From positions 1 through 64,000 of the forward strand of contig JACJOC010000020.1 of NCBI GenBank assembly GCA_014695345.1: a stretch of DNA of 64,000 nt, given 5' to 3'. The notes under the pieces are model-generated. The model saw nothing but the letters and a program-made list of their open reading frames with translations. It had not been told where the DNA came from and did no database searches. Shown one piece after another: positions 20,407 through 29,854 of the stretch. The stretch's first letter is position 1; the number at the start of each line of letters is the position of its first letter. The DNA is from Cyanobacteria bacterium FACHB-471. GTDB lineage: Bacteria; Cyanobacteriota; Cyanobacteriia; Elainellales; Elainellaceae. Position numbers and translations under genes: made by a program.

Positions 20407-21216
20407 TTGGCTAAGCAGAATCAGGCATTTCCCCCCGCGATTGTGGTATTTGACATTGACGGCGTAATTCGAGACGTGGGCGGGTCTTATCGGCGGGCAC
20501 TGGCGGACACGGTGGAGCAGTTCACTCAAGGTGCCTATCGCCCTTCGGCGACCGATATTGATGCGTTGAAAGCAGAAGGACACTGGAATAACGACTGGGA
20601 AGGGTCACAAGAATTGGTCTACCGCCATTTTGAGGCACAGGGGGTAGAGCGATCGCATCTCAATCTCAACTACGACGACATCGTTGCCTTCTTTCAAAGC
20701 CGCTATCGCGGACCCGATTCGCAACACTGGACAGGCTATATCTGCCAGGAGCCATTGTTATTAAATACAGACTATTTTAATCTGCTGACCCAGGCTGGCA
20801 TTCCCTGGGGCTTTTTTAGTGGTGCTACGCGGGGATCAGCTTCCTACGTGCTGGAAAAGCGGTTGGGGTTGCGATCGCCCGTTCTAGTTGCAATGGAAGA
20901 TGCTCCTGGCAAGCCCGACCCTACTGGGTTAATAGAAGTTGTGCAGCAGCTAGAACCTTTTGGAGTATTCTCTACCCCTGTCCTCTACTTGGGAGATACG
21001 GTTGCTGACCTCCACACAGTACAAAACGCCAGTCGAATAGATTTGTCTCGCCGTTGGATTGGCGTGGGTATTTTGCCCCCTCACGCCCAAACCACTGCCG
21101 AATACTCTGTAGCCTACACTACAAATCTGAACAATGCAGGTGCAGCAGTCGTATTAGCCAACGTCAAGAACCTGACACTGGATTACATAAAGAAACTTGT
21201 CAGCTCAGAGGTATAA
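20407..21216 (+). CDS. HAD-superfamily hydrolase (TIGR01548-like)
   Basis: A 269-residue phosphatase-like protein. Motif I is [16 protein letters not shown] with the nucleophile and acid Asp pair, motif II lies in GFFSGAT, and motif IV in [11 protein letters not shown]. The start is TTG at 20407, nine bases after a strong GGAGG, with no better ATG. It resembles cyanobacterial HAD proteins annotated as TIGR01548; the substrate is unknown. It is divergent from the PSRP-3 gene, which also starts at TTG. Confidence 0.85.
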   Translation: MAKQNQAFPPAIVVFDIDGVIRDVGGSYRRALADTVEQFTQGAYRPSATDIDALKAEGHWNNDWEGSQELVYRHFEAQGVERSHLNLNYDDIVAFFQSRYRGPDSQHWTGYICQEPLLLNTDYFNLLTQAGIPWGFFSGATRGSASYVLEKRLGLRSPVLVAMEDAPGKPDPTGLIEVVQQLEPFGVFSTPVLYLGDTVADLHTVQNASRIDLSRRWIGVGILPPHAQTTAEYSVAYTTNLNNAGAAVVLANVKNLTLDYIKKLVSSEV

Positions 21217-21466
21217 AATAAAACTTTCACTACTCGTCGGATTTAAGTAAAAACAAAAAAACCGGATTCTTTATGAAGAAAAGGTAAAGTTCAGTATTTT
21301 TATAGACCACCTAAAGAACGTCGGATATAAATAGGAAAAACAAGAGCAAGATTCTTCCTCTTCTCGAAAGATTGTTACGCCGCTCAATAAGCTGAACCGA
21401 TGAGTGAATGTTTCTTCTGGAACTTTTCATTCACTCGTAATTACTTAATGCAATGTTTGAGAAGCT

Positions 21467-22351
21467 ATGACTCAGAATGAACTTGATCTCTGCTTTTGCA
21501 CGTTGGCATTTGGTGATACCTACCGTTCTTTAGCTAAGGAGCTTGCTAAAGATCTGGAGCAATACGCCCCTGACGTTCCCTTTGTACTTTTTACTGACAA
21601 AGTAAGCGAGTTCAAGGCTCACAAAAATGTTCTGGCTTTTGGACATAGAAGGCGAGGTGTTTTGCTCTATCATGAGCGGCGATTTGCGATCGCCAAAGCC
21701 TTAACAATGGCAAATTCCTGCATGTATTTAGATGCAGATGTACGGATTTGTGCCCCGGTTCCAAGGAATATACAGTGGCTTCCGGGCTTAACTGCTAGAA
21801 GCTGTAGCTCAATGAACAAGCATATTCAAGAACGCTTGAACAAAACCAATCCACCCGACCCCAAAGCCGTTAAAGTTGTTGAAACTTATAAAAAAATGGC
21901 TCACAAGGTTGGCGTCGACCCAGAGGATGACCAGATCAGGTTTATTAATGAATTTCTATTTGTGATTACGAAAGATTCTGGTCGAGAGATAGAGTTTCTT
22001 GACCTATGGGGGCGGCTAGCACTGTATGCAGAACTACTTGGAATGCACAAACATCCAACCTATGCAATGGGCTTAGCTGCTGTCAAAACGGGCTTACATA
22101 TTCGTCACGATGTAATGGAAGGACTTGACTTTTTTGATGATCGAATTGAGAAGGTCAGAATTGCCAATGGGCAATCTGATCCAGCCGCCAAGCAGAAGTA
22201 CTTTGAAACGCAACAAAAAGTTGAGCAACGCTACCGTTCATTGCCTCATAAAGCAATAGATAAAATATCTCGTTTTTTTCGCCATCACTATCACACGACC
22301 CGCTTAAAAATTACAACGTATGTGAGTGATTCTGACTTTTATCAGCACTAA
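21467..22351 (+). CDS. Putative GT-A glycosyltransferase
   Basis: A 294-residue protein. It begins LCFCTLAFGDTYRSLAKELAKDL, typical of GT-A enzymes that handle a nucleotide sugar, and has CMYLDADVRI, a DxD-type metal-binding motif, near residue 90. A basic C-terminal helix (RFFRHHYHTTRLKI) may associate with membrane. It precedes another transferase-like gene by 62 bases and is likely co-transcribed with it. Sugar and acceptor are unknown. Confidence 0.65.
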   Translation: MTQNELDLCFCTLAFGDTYRSLAKELAKDLEQYAPDVPFVLFTDKVSEFKAHKNVLAFGHRRRGVLLYHERRFAIAKALTMANSCMYLDADVRICAPVPRNIQWLPGLTARSCSSMNKHIQERLNKTNPPDPKAVKVVETYKKMAHKVGVDPEDDQIRFINEFLFVITKDSGREIEFLDLWGRLALYAELLGMHKHPTYAMGLAAVKTGLHIRHDVMEGLDFFDDRIEKVRIANGQSDPAAKQKYFETQQKVEQRYRSLPHKAIDKISRFFRHHYHTTRLKITTYVSDSDFYQH

Positions 22352-22413
22352 ACCATGATTTTATCAATTGGTTTCAGACCAGCTATATTGCACATCTCAG
22401 GTAAACAATACTT

Positions 22414-23448
22414 ATGAACAACAGTCTGCCCCCGATTTACTTCTTTTACCCTAAGGATGCATGGCACGAAGACATGCCAATGGTTGCCGATAAGTATTGG
22501 TACTACCACGTTGAGAATCAGGTAACGTTTGGTATGTACTCCAGCATCATTCAAACTTACTTACACTTAAAAGAGTCTGGTTTTCCTTGTGAATTGGTCA
22601 CAAAGATTCCAAGTGAAGGTATTGTTGTTGCCCATCGGCGCTCTTTTCCGTTTCACCTTCGCCCCAATCCTAAACAGCTATTTATTTGCTACAAGGCAAA
22701 TTATGATTTTCACCCCTATGCTCAGATTCACGTTGTGCTGAATTCTAGGGAGCCTAAATCGCTGTACACGCACTACTACATTCCTCACTGGCGGCAAACG
22801 GGTTTAATTCCACGCGATCCAGCACGAGGCGATCGCTTTGAAAACGTGGCCTATTTCGGACTATTTTGGAATCTCGCACCTGAACTGCGAACTGAGCATT
22901 GGCAGAACCAACTAAAAGATTTGGGGCTGTCCTGGCGCATTGTCGACCCAGAGCAGTGGAATGACTATCGAGACACAGATGCAGTTGTAGCGGTACGCAA
23001 CTTCAAACGCAAGGATTTTACCCACAAACCTGCGCTAAAGCTCTACAATGCGTGGCACGCTCACGTTCCTGCCATTTTGGGTGAGGAAACCTCCTTTCAA
23101 GCAGAACGCCAGAATGAGCTAGATTACATCGAGATCACTTCTCCAGAACAGGCTCTACAGGCACTCAAGCGGCTTCGAGATAATCCAGAGCTGCGTCGAG
23201 CTATGGTTGAGAACGGCAAAATACGGGCCGAAGCGACCACGCCTGCACAGCTTGTGCAAGAATGGCAAAATTTCTTCAAGGACACCGCAGTGCCAGCTTA
23301 TCAGCGGTGGCAGTCTGCATCGCAACTTAGCCGAAAAACCTTTTACCTGCGTCGTTATGTTGTGCTGCGGTTAAGGGAGTTACAGGAGCGCGGCAGCAAG
23401 CAACTCCTGGACGAATGGCTACATCGCAAATCAAAAGCAGTTAACTGA
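22414..23448 (+). CDS. Putative GT-B glycosyltransferase-like protein
   Basis: A 344-residue protein. The middle has NVAYFGLFWNLAPEL and a C-terminal segment KPALKLYNAWHAHVPAILGEE, which recalls the donor-sugar motif of GT-B enzymes (K-x-Y-x-A...P...E). A helical tail with DNPELRRAMVENGK also fits such proteins. No close family is recognised. It lies downstream of the GT-A-like gene and probably acts in the same glycan pathway. Confidence 0.6.
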   Translation: MNNSLPPIYFFYPKDAWHEDMPMVADKYWYYHVENQVTFGMYSSIIQTYLHLKESGFPCELVTKIPSEGIVVAHRRSFPFHLRPNPKQLFICYKANYDFHPYAQIHVVLNSREPKSLYTHYYIPHWRQTGLIPRDPARGDRFENVAYFGLFWNLAPELRTEHWQNQLKDLGLSWRIVDPEQWNDYRDTDAVVAVRNFKRKDFTHKPALKLYNAWHAHVPAILGEETSFQAERQNELDYIEITSPEQALQALKRLRDNPELRRAMVENGKIRAEATTPAQLVQEWQNFFKDTAVPAYQRWQSASQLSRKTFYLRRYVVLRLRELQERGSKQLLDEWLHRKSKAVN

Positions 23449-23459
23449 ACGGAAAGCAG

Positions 23460-24017
23460 TCAGTTAGATGGAAATCGCCCTCGTTGTTTGCGGGCTTCCA
23501 TTGCCCGCTCCAGCATTTCTAATAGCCCAGGTGCTTCTTCTTGCAGCGTCAACAGCAGTCGCTCTCCTGCTTCCAGGTCGCCCGGATCTTTGCCTGTCTC
23601 CATCACCACGTTGAGCCGAGGCATTGCCATTTCGTCAACGATCTGTACCAGTCCGTGCAAACAACGGTTGAACTGCTTTTCGGTCAAGGTGGAGTCTTCT
23701 AGCGGAAACTCGATGATTGCTCTGATTTCACCGTCGGAGGGGTCATATTCCCATTGCAGCATCTTGGTTTCCCAGGAAATGCTCAGCATCGTTTGCAAGA
23801 TTGCCCCTTTGTGAGGGTGGTCTTGAATGCCAGACAGGACTCTGGGTGCAAAAAGCTTAAAGAAATCTCCATCCTCATCTAACTCGACGACAATTAAGAA
23901 ATCTTCTATGTTGTCGGCGTATACGCCTGTGAGGATACGGCTTTCTTCTTCATCTACTCGATATTTCCAGCCTGATTTATCCAGATAGGAAGCAATTTGC
24001 TGAAGTGTTGCGCCCAT
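23460..24017 (-). CDS. YbjN-like protein
   Basis: A 185-residue acidic protein with the N-terminal LDKSGWKYRVDEEESRILTGV and DFLIVVELDEDGDFFKLFAP, typical of the YbjN/type III secretion chaperone-like fold, followed by a long helical region. Members are implicated in protein interactions and stress; biochemistry is unclear. It is a single gene convergent with the glycosyltransferase-like gene, 11 bases away. Confidence 0.7.
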   Translation of the reverse strand: MGATLQQIASYLDKSGWKYRVDEEESRILTGVYADNIEDFLIVVELDEDGDFFKLFAPRVLSGIQDHPHKGAILQTMLSISWETKMLQWEYDPSDGEIRAIIEFPLEDSTLTEKQFNRCLHGLVQIVDEMAMPRLNVVMETGKDPGDLEAGERLLLTLQEEAPGLLEMLERAMEARKQRGRFPSN

Positions 24018-24234
24018 GAAATTCTCTCTAGGTCAACAGTAGGGTATCCAAAACAAGCTACCTAAAAGCTATTTCAACTTAAAGATATTTCACCAGTAAG
24101 AGCACTGATTGTCTCAGTGCTGTCAGTCGTTCATCCAATCTATCATTAGACTTCTGGCAAATTAGGCGGCTCGCTAAGCGGGGGCTGTTTGAAGGCGAAC
24201 TCTAATTTTCTGCCTGATTAGGCTTTTGGTAGGT

Positions 24235-24897
24235 CTAAGGGTGCTGCTGGGATGCAACAACATTGGGTGGAACGGACTGAGCTAAGGCTAGATCCACTTG
24301 GTGAAAGAGGGATTCCAGATCGGCTGAGTTCTCAATCACGATATCAGCCCGACCAACTTTTTGCTCAATTGGCATCTGGCTGCTGATTCTGGATTGGACT
24401 TGCGCTAGTGTGAGGCGATCGCGCTGCATCAGATGCTCGATCTGCCTGGCTTCAGGACAGCACACAACCCAAATCTCGGTGACGAGGTCGGTCATGCGAG
24501 CTTCAAATAGCAGCGGGATCACTAACACGACGGTGGAATGATGCTGAGTCAGGAGGGTTTGCAGGTTTTTCTCCAGGCGATCGCGCACATAGGGGTGAAC
24601 TCGTTGCTCTAGCCAAAGCCGCTCTGCTGGGCTATCAAAGATGATTTCACCTAGTCGTTTTCGGTCTAAGTAGCCGTTTGGGAGCAATATGCCTGAACCA
24701 TAGCGCTCTGCAATCTCTGTCAAAACTGTAGATCCTGGCTCTACGGCTTCTCGTGCATAGAGGTCAGTATCTAAGACGGGCAGTTTGTGAACGTTGCCTA
24801 GATAATCTGAAATGGTGGTTTTACCCATGCCAATTCCGCCTGTTAAGCCAATGATGCGCTGTCGGTCGGAGGCATACTGCTGTTGCTGGTCGCTCAT
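24235..24897 (-). CDS. coaE: Dephospho-CoA kinase
   Basis: Last step of coenzyme A synthesis, phosphorylating the 3'-OH of dephospho-CoA. The 220-residue protein has the P-loop GLTGGIGMGKTT, the DTDLYAREAVEPG segment, the substrate-binding RVHPYVRDRLE and VIPLLFE, and a C-terminal VIENSADLESL. The gene lies four bases after cobA-hemD in the same direction, so the two are co-transcribed. Confidence 0.96.
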   Translation of the reverse strand: MSDQQQQYASDRQRIIGLTGGIGMGKTTISDYLGNVHKLPVLDTDLYAREAVEPGSTVLTEIAERYGSGILLPNGYLDRKRLGEIIFDSPAERLWLEQRVHPYVRDRLEKNLQTLLTQHHSTVVLVIPLLFEARMTDLVTEIWVVCCPEARQIEHLMQRDRLTLAQVQSRISSQMPIEQKVGRADIVIENSADLESLFHQVDLALAQSVPPNVVASQQHP

Positions 24898-24901
24898 CTG
24901 T

Positions 24902-26494
24902 CTAGCCAGAAACTCTAGCCCACTGTACGATCGCTTGAACTAACCCCTCCAAAGTATACTCTTCTGCCTCAATGTCAACGCGTCCTAATAAGCGATCGCA
25001 GGCTGCTGAAGTTTGGGGTCCAATAGAAGCAATGCAAATGTTGTTGAGCCAATGGTTGGCTTCTACTCCTAGCATCTGGTGAAAGCATTGCACGGTTTTT
25101 GAACTGGCGAAAGTAATGATATCTACTTTGCCTTGTTTAAGCGCTGTGAGCGTTTCAGGGGCGATCGCCTCCGGACAGCGGGATTGATAGGCTGCAACTT
25201 CGGTAACGACTGCCCCTTTGTCTGTAAATTCTTTCACTAAAACGTCTCGCCCACCGCTCTCGACTCTGGGAAACAGAATTTTTTTGCCTGTTAAATGATC
25301 CACGCCTGGGAAATGCGTGATGAGCGAATCTGCAACGAAGTCAGGCGGAATAAAGTCGGGCTGTAGTCCACGGTGAGACAGACTATTGGCAGTCTTTTTG
25401 CCAACGACAGCAATGTTTACACCTGCCAGAGATCGGGCATCTTTGCCTTGGGCAGTAAGTCGTTCAAAGAAGTAATCTACGCCGTTGGTGGAGGTAAGAA
25501 TGAGCCAGTCAAAGTTCTGTAGATGGGCGATCGCTTGATCTAAGGCATCCCAACTAGAGGGCGGGCCAATTTCTAAGGCGGGCATTTCAAGTACGGTTGC
25601 TCCAGTTTGCTGAAGCAGTTTGACAAATTGGCTCGACTGTCCGGCGGAGCGGGTAATGAGTACGGTCTTGTCAGGCAGGAAATTGGGGGTTGGGGATTGG
25701 GGATTGGGGGTTGAGGGTTGAGAAGTCACAGGGATAGACGCTTGTTTTGGGTCACGCTGTAAGTCATTTTCAGGGGTGAGGGTGGGTTGAAGATAGGGGT
25801 GTAGCGCAACGACTTCGCCAATCGTAATTACAGCGGGGGAAAGGGACTGACGAGCAGTTTGGTGGACGATGTTGGCAAGGGTGCCAAACCAAGTTTGCTG
25901 TTGAGTTTGTCCGGCCCAACGAATGATCGCAACTGGGGTGTGGGGCGATCGCCCTCGACGCTGTAGCTGCTCCACGATTTCGGGCAGGTGTTTTGTCCCC
26001 ATCAAGATGACGAGTGTTTCGATTTGTGCCAGGGCTTCCCAATTGAGTAGGTCTGGGTAGTGGGCGCTGAGGATGGCAAAGCAGCGGCTTAACACGGGAT
26101 CGGTTAAGGGAATGCCTGCTAATAGGGGAGCTACGAGTGCAGAGGAAAGCCCTGGTATGACTTCAAAGGCACAATCTGCGGCTTTAAGTGCTTCAATTTC
26201 TGCGGTGCATCGCCCAAAGATGAAGGGATCGCCGCTCTTGAGCCGCACAACTTGTTTGTTTTGCTGACAATGCTCGACGAGCAGTTGGTTGATTTCGGTT
26301 TGTGCGACGCTAGGTTCTCCGCCGCGTTTGCCTACGTCGATTTTGAGGCAGGGTGGCACAAGCTGCAATAGAGCAGCATCAACCAATGCGTCGTAAATTA
26401 GTACTTCTGCCTGGGCTAAGATTTGCTGCGCTCGCACGGTTAAATAATCGATGCTGCCTGGTCCAGAACCTACTAAGTAAACCTTACCTCTCAT
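24902..26494 (-). CDS. cobA-hemD: Fused uroporphyrinogen-III methyltransferase / uroporphyrinogen-III synthase
   Basis: A 530-residue fusion. Residues 1-245 are the SAM-dependent methyltransferase making precorrin-2 (VYLVGSGPGSIDYLTVRAQ, RLKSGDPFIFGR). Residues 275-530 are uroporphyrinogen-III synthase (VLITRSAGQSSQFVKLL, LTSTNGVDYFF, ITFASSKTVQCF). A Pro/Ser/Asn-rich linker (about 248-273) joins them; its DNA is a run of GGGGATT-like repeats that resembles intergenic low-complexity sequence in cyanobacteria. It controls the branch between haem/chlorophyll and sirohaem/cobalamin. coaE follows directly. Confidence 0.96.
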   Translation of the reverse strand: MRGKVYLVGSGPGSIDYLTVRAQQILAQAEVLIYDALVDAALLQLVPPCLKIDVGKRGGEPSVAQTEINQLLVEHCQQNKQVVRLKSGDPFIFGRCTAEIEALKAADCAFEVIPGLSSALVAPLLAGIPLTDPVLSRCFAILSAHYPDLLNWEALAQIETLVILMGTKHLPEIVEQLQRRGRSPHTPVAIIRWAGQTQQQTWFGTLANIVHQTARQSLSPAVITIGEVVALHPYLQPTLTPENDLQRDPKQASIPVTSQPSTPNPQSPTPNFLPDKTVLITRSAGQSSQFVKLLQQTGATVLEMPALEIGPPSSWDALDQAIAHLQNFDWLILTSTNGVDYFFERLTAQGKDARSLAGVNIAVVGKKTANSLSHRGLQPDFIPPDFVADSLITHFPGVDHLTGKKILFPRVESGGRDVLVKEFTDKGAVVTEVAAYQSRCPEAIAPETLTALKQGKVDIITFASSKTVQCFHQMLGVEANHWLNNICIASIGPQTSAACDRLLGRVDIEAEEYTLEGLVQAIVQWARVSG

Positions 26495-26581
26495 CTTTCA
26501 TCTCCCATCTCTCCTGCATTCCTAGCTCCTAGCCCCTCCTCTTATAATCCTATGTGTATTGAACTCTGGGATCGTAGCTGA

Positions 26582-26631
26582 ATCTTCTCTGGGGGCTTTG
26601 CCCCAGATCTTCTCTGGGGGCTTTGCCCCAG
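26582..26631. repeat. Perfect tandem duplication of a 25-bp hairpin unit
   Basis: Two identical 25-bp copies abut. Each carries CTGGGG-CTTTG-CCCCAG as a small hairpin. They lie in the 265-bp gap between cobA-hemD and rsmE. Confidence 0.92.
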
Positions 26632-26669
26632 ACCCCCTCTGGGGGACGTGCTCGTCCCCCAGAGGGGGT
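26632..26669. repeat. Perfect 17-bp inverted repeat
   Basis: ACCCCCTCTGGGGGACG and its complement are separated by TGCT. The downstream sequence (GCAAGG...GCGCCTCGCAT) resembles the repeat at 42461, so this is one copy of a dispersed family. It lies just upstream of rsmE and excludes the upstream in-frame extension from coding. Confidence 0.9.
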
Positions 26670-26759
26670 CTGCAAGGGTTGATCGGTGGTAGCAGGACGC
26701 GCCTCGCATCGGTGGGCGGCAGGGGTTCTTTGCATTTTTTGGACGTGGGATCTTTTTGT

Positions 26760-27524
26760 ATGGCTCAGTTGCAGCGGGTGGCGATCGCCCCTCATCAGGT
26801 TTTGGATCGACGGGTGATGCTAACGGCTGAGCAGCAGCATTATTTGACGCGGGTGTTGCGGCTGCGGGGGGGCGATCGCTTTATTGCGATGGATGGGCAA
26901 GGAAACTCCTGGTTGGCTGAGCTAGGGCAGTCTTTGTCTGAGGCGGTGGTGGTTGAGCAATTGATGCAGGAAGATCCGGTTGAACTGCCGCTGGCGGTAG
27001 TTTTGCTGGTGGCGCTGCCGAAGGGAAGCGGTATGGATGAGGTGGTGCGACAGGCAACGGAGCTGGGGGTTAACCAAATTCTGCCCATCATTAGCGATCG
27101 CACGCTGCTAAACCCTAGTGCCCAGAAATTGGAACGCTGGCGGCGGATTGCTCAGGAGGCGGCTGAGCAGTCTGAACGGCAAGTTGTGCCTGAAGTTTCT
27201 GCACCCCTATCGTTTGAGCAAGCTTTGAAAATCTGGAATTCTACGAATGCAGTCTGCTATCTCTGCGCGGCACGAGGAAACCCTCCTCATTTACTAACCT
27301 ATTTGCAGGCTCAATCAGTATCTAATCATTCTCACAATCCTCGATTGGTGGTGGCAACTGGACCGGAGGGTGGCTGGACAGAATCAGAGGTGGAGCAGGC
27401 GATCGCCTCTGGCTACCAGCCTGTTTCTCTGGGACAACGCATTCTCAGGGCTGTGACAGCGCCCCTTGCTGCCCTATCCCTAATCGCCGCCACAGCCGAA
27501 TCTTCCCAAATCCCCAACCGCTAG
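26760..27524 (+). CDS. rsmE: 16S rRNA m3U1498 methyltransferase RsmE
   Basis: SPOUT-class rRNA methyltransferase, 254 residues. The C-terminal knot is clear: VVATGPEGGWTESEVEQA and SLGQRILRAVTAPLAAL bind SAM. The middle has KGSGMDEVVRQATELGVNQI. The N-terminal PUA-like part includes HYLTRVLRLRGGD. The ATG at 26760 is chosen because everything upstream in frame lies in hairpin repeats. Confidence 0.95.
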   Translation: MAQLQRVAIAPHQVLDRRVMLTAEQQHYLTRVLRLRGGDRFIAMDGQGNSWLAELGQSLSEAVVVEQLMQEDPVELPLAVVLLVALPKGSGMDEVVRQATELGVNQILPIISDRTLLNPSAQKLERWRRIAQEAAEQSERQVVPEVSAPLSFEQALKIWNSTNAVCYLCAARGNPPHLLTYLQAQSVSNHSHNPRLVVATGPEGGWTESEVEQAIASGYQPVSLGQRILRAVTAPLAALSLIAATAESSQIPNR

Positions 27525-27581
27525 TCCCCAACCCATAATCCCTGTACTAAGCTAAAAACACACCCCACTGGCCCAATAGCC

Positions 27582-28679
27582 ATGCTTGAGCAAATCGCTG
27601 CTGCTTTTAACCGTCAGGACTATCAAACGGCTGCTCGTTTACTGAAACCACTGTTGCAGCAGTCTCCTAATCATCCGGGGGTGCTGTTCTATGCGGCTCG
27701 GCTGCATGAGGTTTCTGAAGAATCGGAATCTGCTGAGGCGATTTATCGGAAACTGCTAAAGGAAACGACGAATCCTAAACTTGCAATTCAAGCTCGTCAA
27801 GGGTTACAGCGTTTGCAGGCAGCTACTCAGGAAAGCAGGCAGGAGGCGATCGCTCAGGCAAAGGCAGATCCGACGAATACAGGATCAGCCTTTTTGGTGC
27901 TAGAGCCAGTCAATGGCGCAACTAGACCACCTGCGGTTCGCAATTTTGCTCGCATTATGAAGCTTGACCCCTACACGGCTCAGCTGCATTTGCCGAGCCG
28001 AGGCTGGCGGCTTTATCGAGTTGGCTCTGCGGCTGAAATTCAAGTCTATGGGCAGGAGCTACGGCAAAGTGGAATTCCAGTTTTTTGGATGAATTTGCAG
28101 GCGATCGCTAAGATTCGGGTATTTCGCGTCCACTATTTCAAAACGGCTGATCCCCAACCTACGGTAGTTTGCCAAAATGAGGCAGATCAACTTGGCGCTC
28201 TTACGTTCAACTGGTCTGAGGTGACGCGACGAGTTGAAGGACGACTGCCGATTTTTGAAGATGTGGTCGATCTCGATGCCCGTAATCGGCTCAAGCGCAA
28301 AGAGCAAACTCAAGATTATGCTCAAATTTGTGACCTGCACTTACCGGGGCGCAATTGTATTTTGCGAATCTGTGACACCACTTATCATTTTCAGCAGGGT
28401 ATTCCTTTTCAGGCTGATCAAACTCAGGTAAAAAAACTTCAGGTCACAAATCGGATCAACTGGAACAGTCTGCTTGGTTTTCTAGATCACAACCTGACAG
28501 AAGTTCCCCTTTGGGCTGATTTTACTCCTTTCGCTGAAACAGCCCTTGACCCTCTCGATCTGGTAGGTGGTCTTAATGCCCATGTTGGATTACTGCGCAA
28601 AGCTGAAAGCAATTGGGACCCAGCTTTTCAACTCTACAGCAGCCTGATTTTCCTGCATGAAACAGCCCATTCTTCATGA
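27582..28679 (+). CDS. TPR-like conserved hypothetical protein
   Basis: A 365-residue soluble protein. The first 90 residues form about two TPR-like helical pairs (AAAFNRQDYQTAARLLKPLLQQSPNHPGVLFYAARLHE). The rest is an alpha/beta region of unknown fold, beginning near AFLVLEPVNG, with no catalytic motif seen. It lies 57 bases after rsmE, possibly in the same transcript. The function is unknown; TPR segments suggest protein binding. Confidence 0.7.
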   Translation: MLEQIAAAFNRQDYQTAARLLKPLLQQSPNHPGVLFYAARLHEVSEESESAEAIYRKLLKETTNPKLAIQARQGLQRLQAATQESRQEAIAQAKADPTNTGSAFLVLEPVNGATRPPAVRNFARIMKLDPYTAQLHLPSRGWRLYRVGSAAEIQVYGQELRQSGIPVFWMNLQAIAKIRVFRVHYFKTADPQPTVVCQNEADQLGALTFNWSEVTRRVEGRLPIFEDVVDLDARNRLKRKEQTQDYAQICDLHLPGRNCILRICDTTYHFQQGIPFQADQTQVKKLQVTNRINWNSLLGFLDHNLTEVPLWADFTPFAETALDPLDLVGGLNAHVGLLRKAESNWDPAFQLYSSLIFLHETAHSS

Positions 28680-28852
28680 AACAGGCTATTAAAGCTTACT
28701 AATACCAATTCTTCTGCAGTCCGCATGTCTCCCAAATAGGCGGCTTCGTGTAGAAACGGTATCGCCTAAATGAGTTTAAAAAAGAGGACTGAACAGTGCT
28801 CAGCCCTCCATCTTCAAATTATTTTGTCAACAAAAGTTTCTCAATACTGCGG

Positions 28853-29314
28853 TCAGGCTTTCACTTTCTTTGCCATGTCCAAGAAGTAGCCCATGCTAGG
28901 ACCAGGACGACGGCGACCGTTTTGACTGGCAGTAGGCATGAGAAACTCAGGCGCAAAAGTAGGTACAGGCTGAGGAGTATTGAGTGGAACTGCAGGCTTA
29001 GACTCAGGCACAGAAGTATCAGGTGCCTTTTGCTCAACCGCGTTGATCTGAGCAGTTTTAGTTGCAGGCTGCGTAGGCTGTACCTTGGCAGGTTCTAACT
29101 TGGCAGGTTCCGGCTTAGGAGAAGCGCCATTGGAGGCAGCAGTAGAAACAGTAGAAACAGTATTCGCAGGTGCAGAGGGTTGTGGCTCCTCCTTGGACTC
29201 ATCCAGTTCAAGGAAATAACCAGATTTTTTTAACCCCAAAACTTTGCTAAAGGAACCAAATAAACCACCCAGAAAGGCCAGGAGGTTGCCGATAATTTTT
29301 TTGATGAAACCCAT
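28853..29314 (-). CDS. Conserved cyanobacterial protein with two GYFL motifs
   Basis: A 153-residue protein. The N-terminus is hydrophobic and amphipathic (IIGNLLAFLGGLFGSFSKVLGL), directly followed by KKSGYFLELDES. The middle 90 residues are a Pro/Ala/Thr/Lys-rich disordered linker. The last 15 residues repeat the motif as SMGYFLDMAKKVKA. The layout suggests a membrane-surface anchor and a tail carrying short linear binding motifs, but this is inference. I know of no assigned function. Confidence 0.65.
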   Translation of the reverse strand: MGFIKKIIGNLLAFLGGLFGSFSKVLGLKKSGYFLELDESKEEPQPSAPANTVSTVSTAASNGASPKPEPAKLEPAKVQPTQPATKTAQINAVEQKAPDTSVPESKPAVPLNTPQPVPTFAPEFLMPTASQNGRRRPGPSMGYFLDMAKKVKA

Positions 29315-29854
29315 TGCCGCGATCGCTCCTAATCGTTACCTTATCGAGTTTACTTTAATAGCTCAACACTAAACTTGAGACTGTCTTGAGAGTCAAAAAC
29401 AGATCCAAATCAAGACTTTAATAGAACTCAAGCAATCTCTATCAGAGAATTATGAGACTTTCTCAATCCCTCTTACAAAGAATTTTAATATTTTGTTACA
29501 AAAATTCACTTATCGATCCTGAGCTGTATTAAGTCAGTCTTAACTCACTTTAATAACCGCCCGTTTCCTTGCTCTGCTACTTTTGAGTCTAATCTCTCAA
29601 AACGAACGCAACTACTAGCTTCAGAGCTGTTAATTCTCTAGAAATTAACTGTATGGTTTGAGTAGGTTTTGAGTAAAATTCTGCATATTTGAAGCAGTCT
29701 ATGGCTATCTATTGCCATAATTGCTTGACAGACAGCAGTGTTACTGATTAACAGGATGAACTGAAGTCAGGGAACTTCACCTCGATGCTCAAATTCATCT
29801 CAGGTAAAGCAGTAACCAGACGATTACGCAAGATGACATAAGGATAAGGCAGCA
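29315..29854. other. 540-bp spacer without a gene
   Basis: An AT-rich divergent intergenic region holding the promoters of the GYFL-motif gene (left) and the YdcF gene (right). No ORF, RNA gene or strong hairpin was recognised. A GGATAAGG stretch just before 29855 can serve as ribosome site. Confidence 0.5.

Noticed and set aside
26559-26759. In-frame N-terminal extension of rsmE
   Set aside because: It consists of hairpin repeat sequence and is absent from the family; the ATG at 26760 gives normal length.
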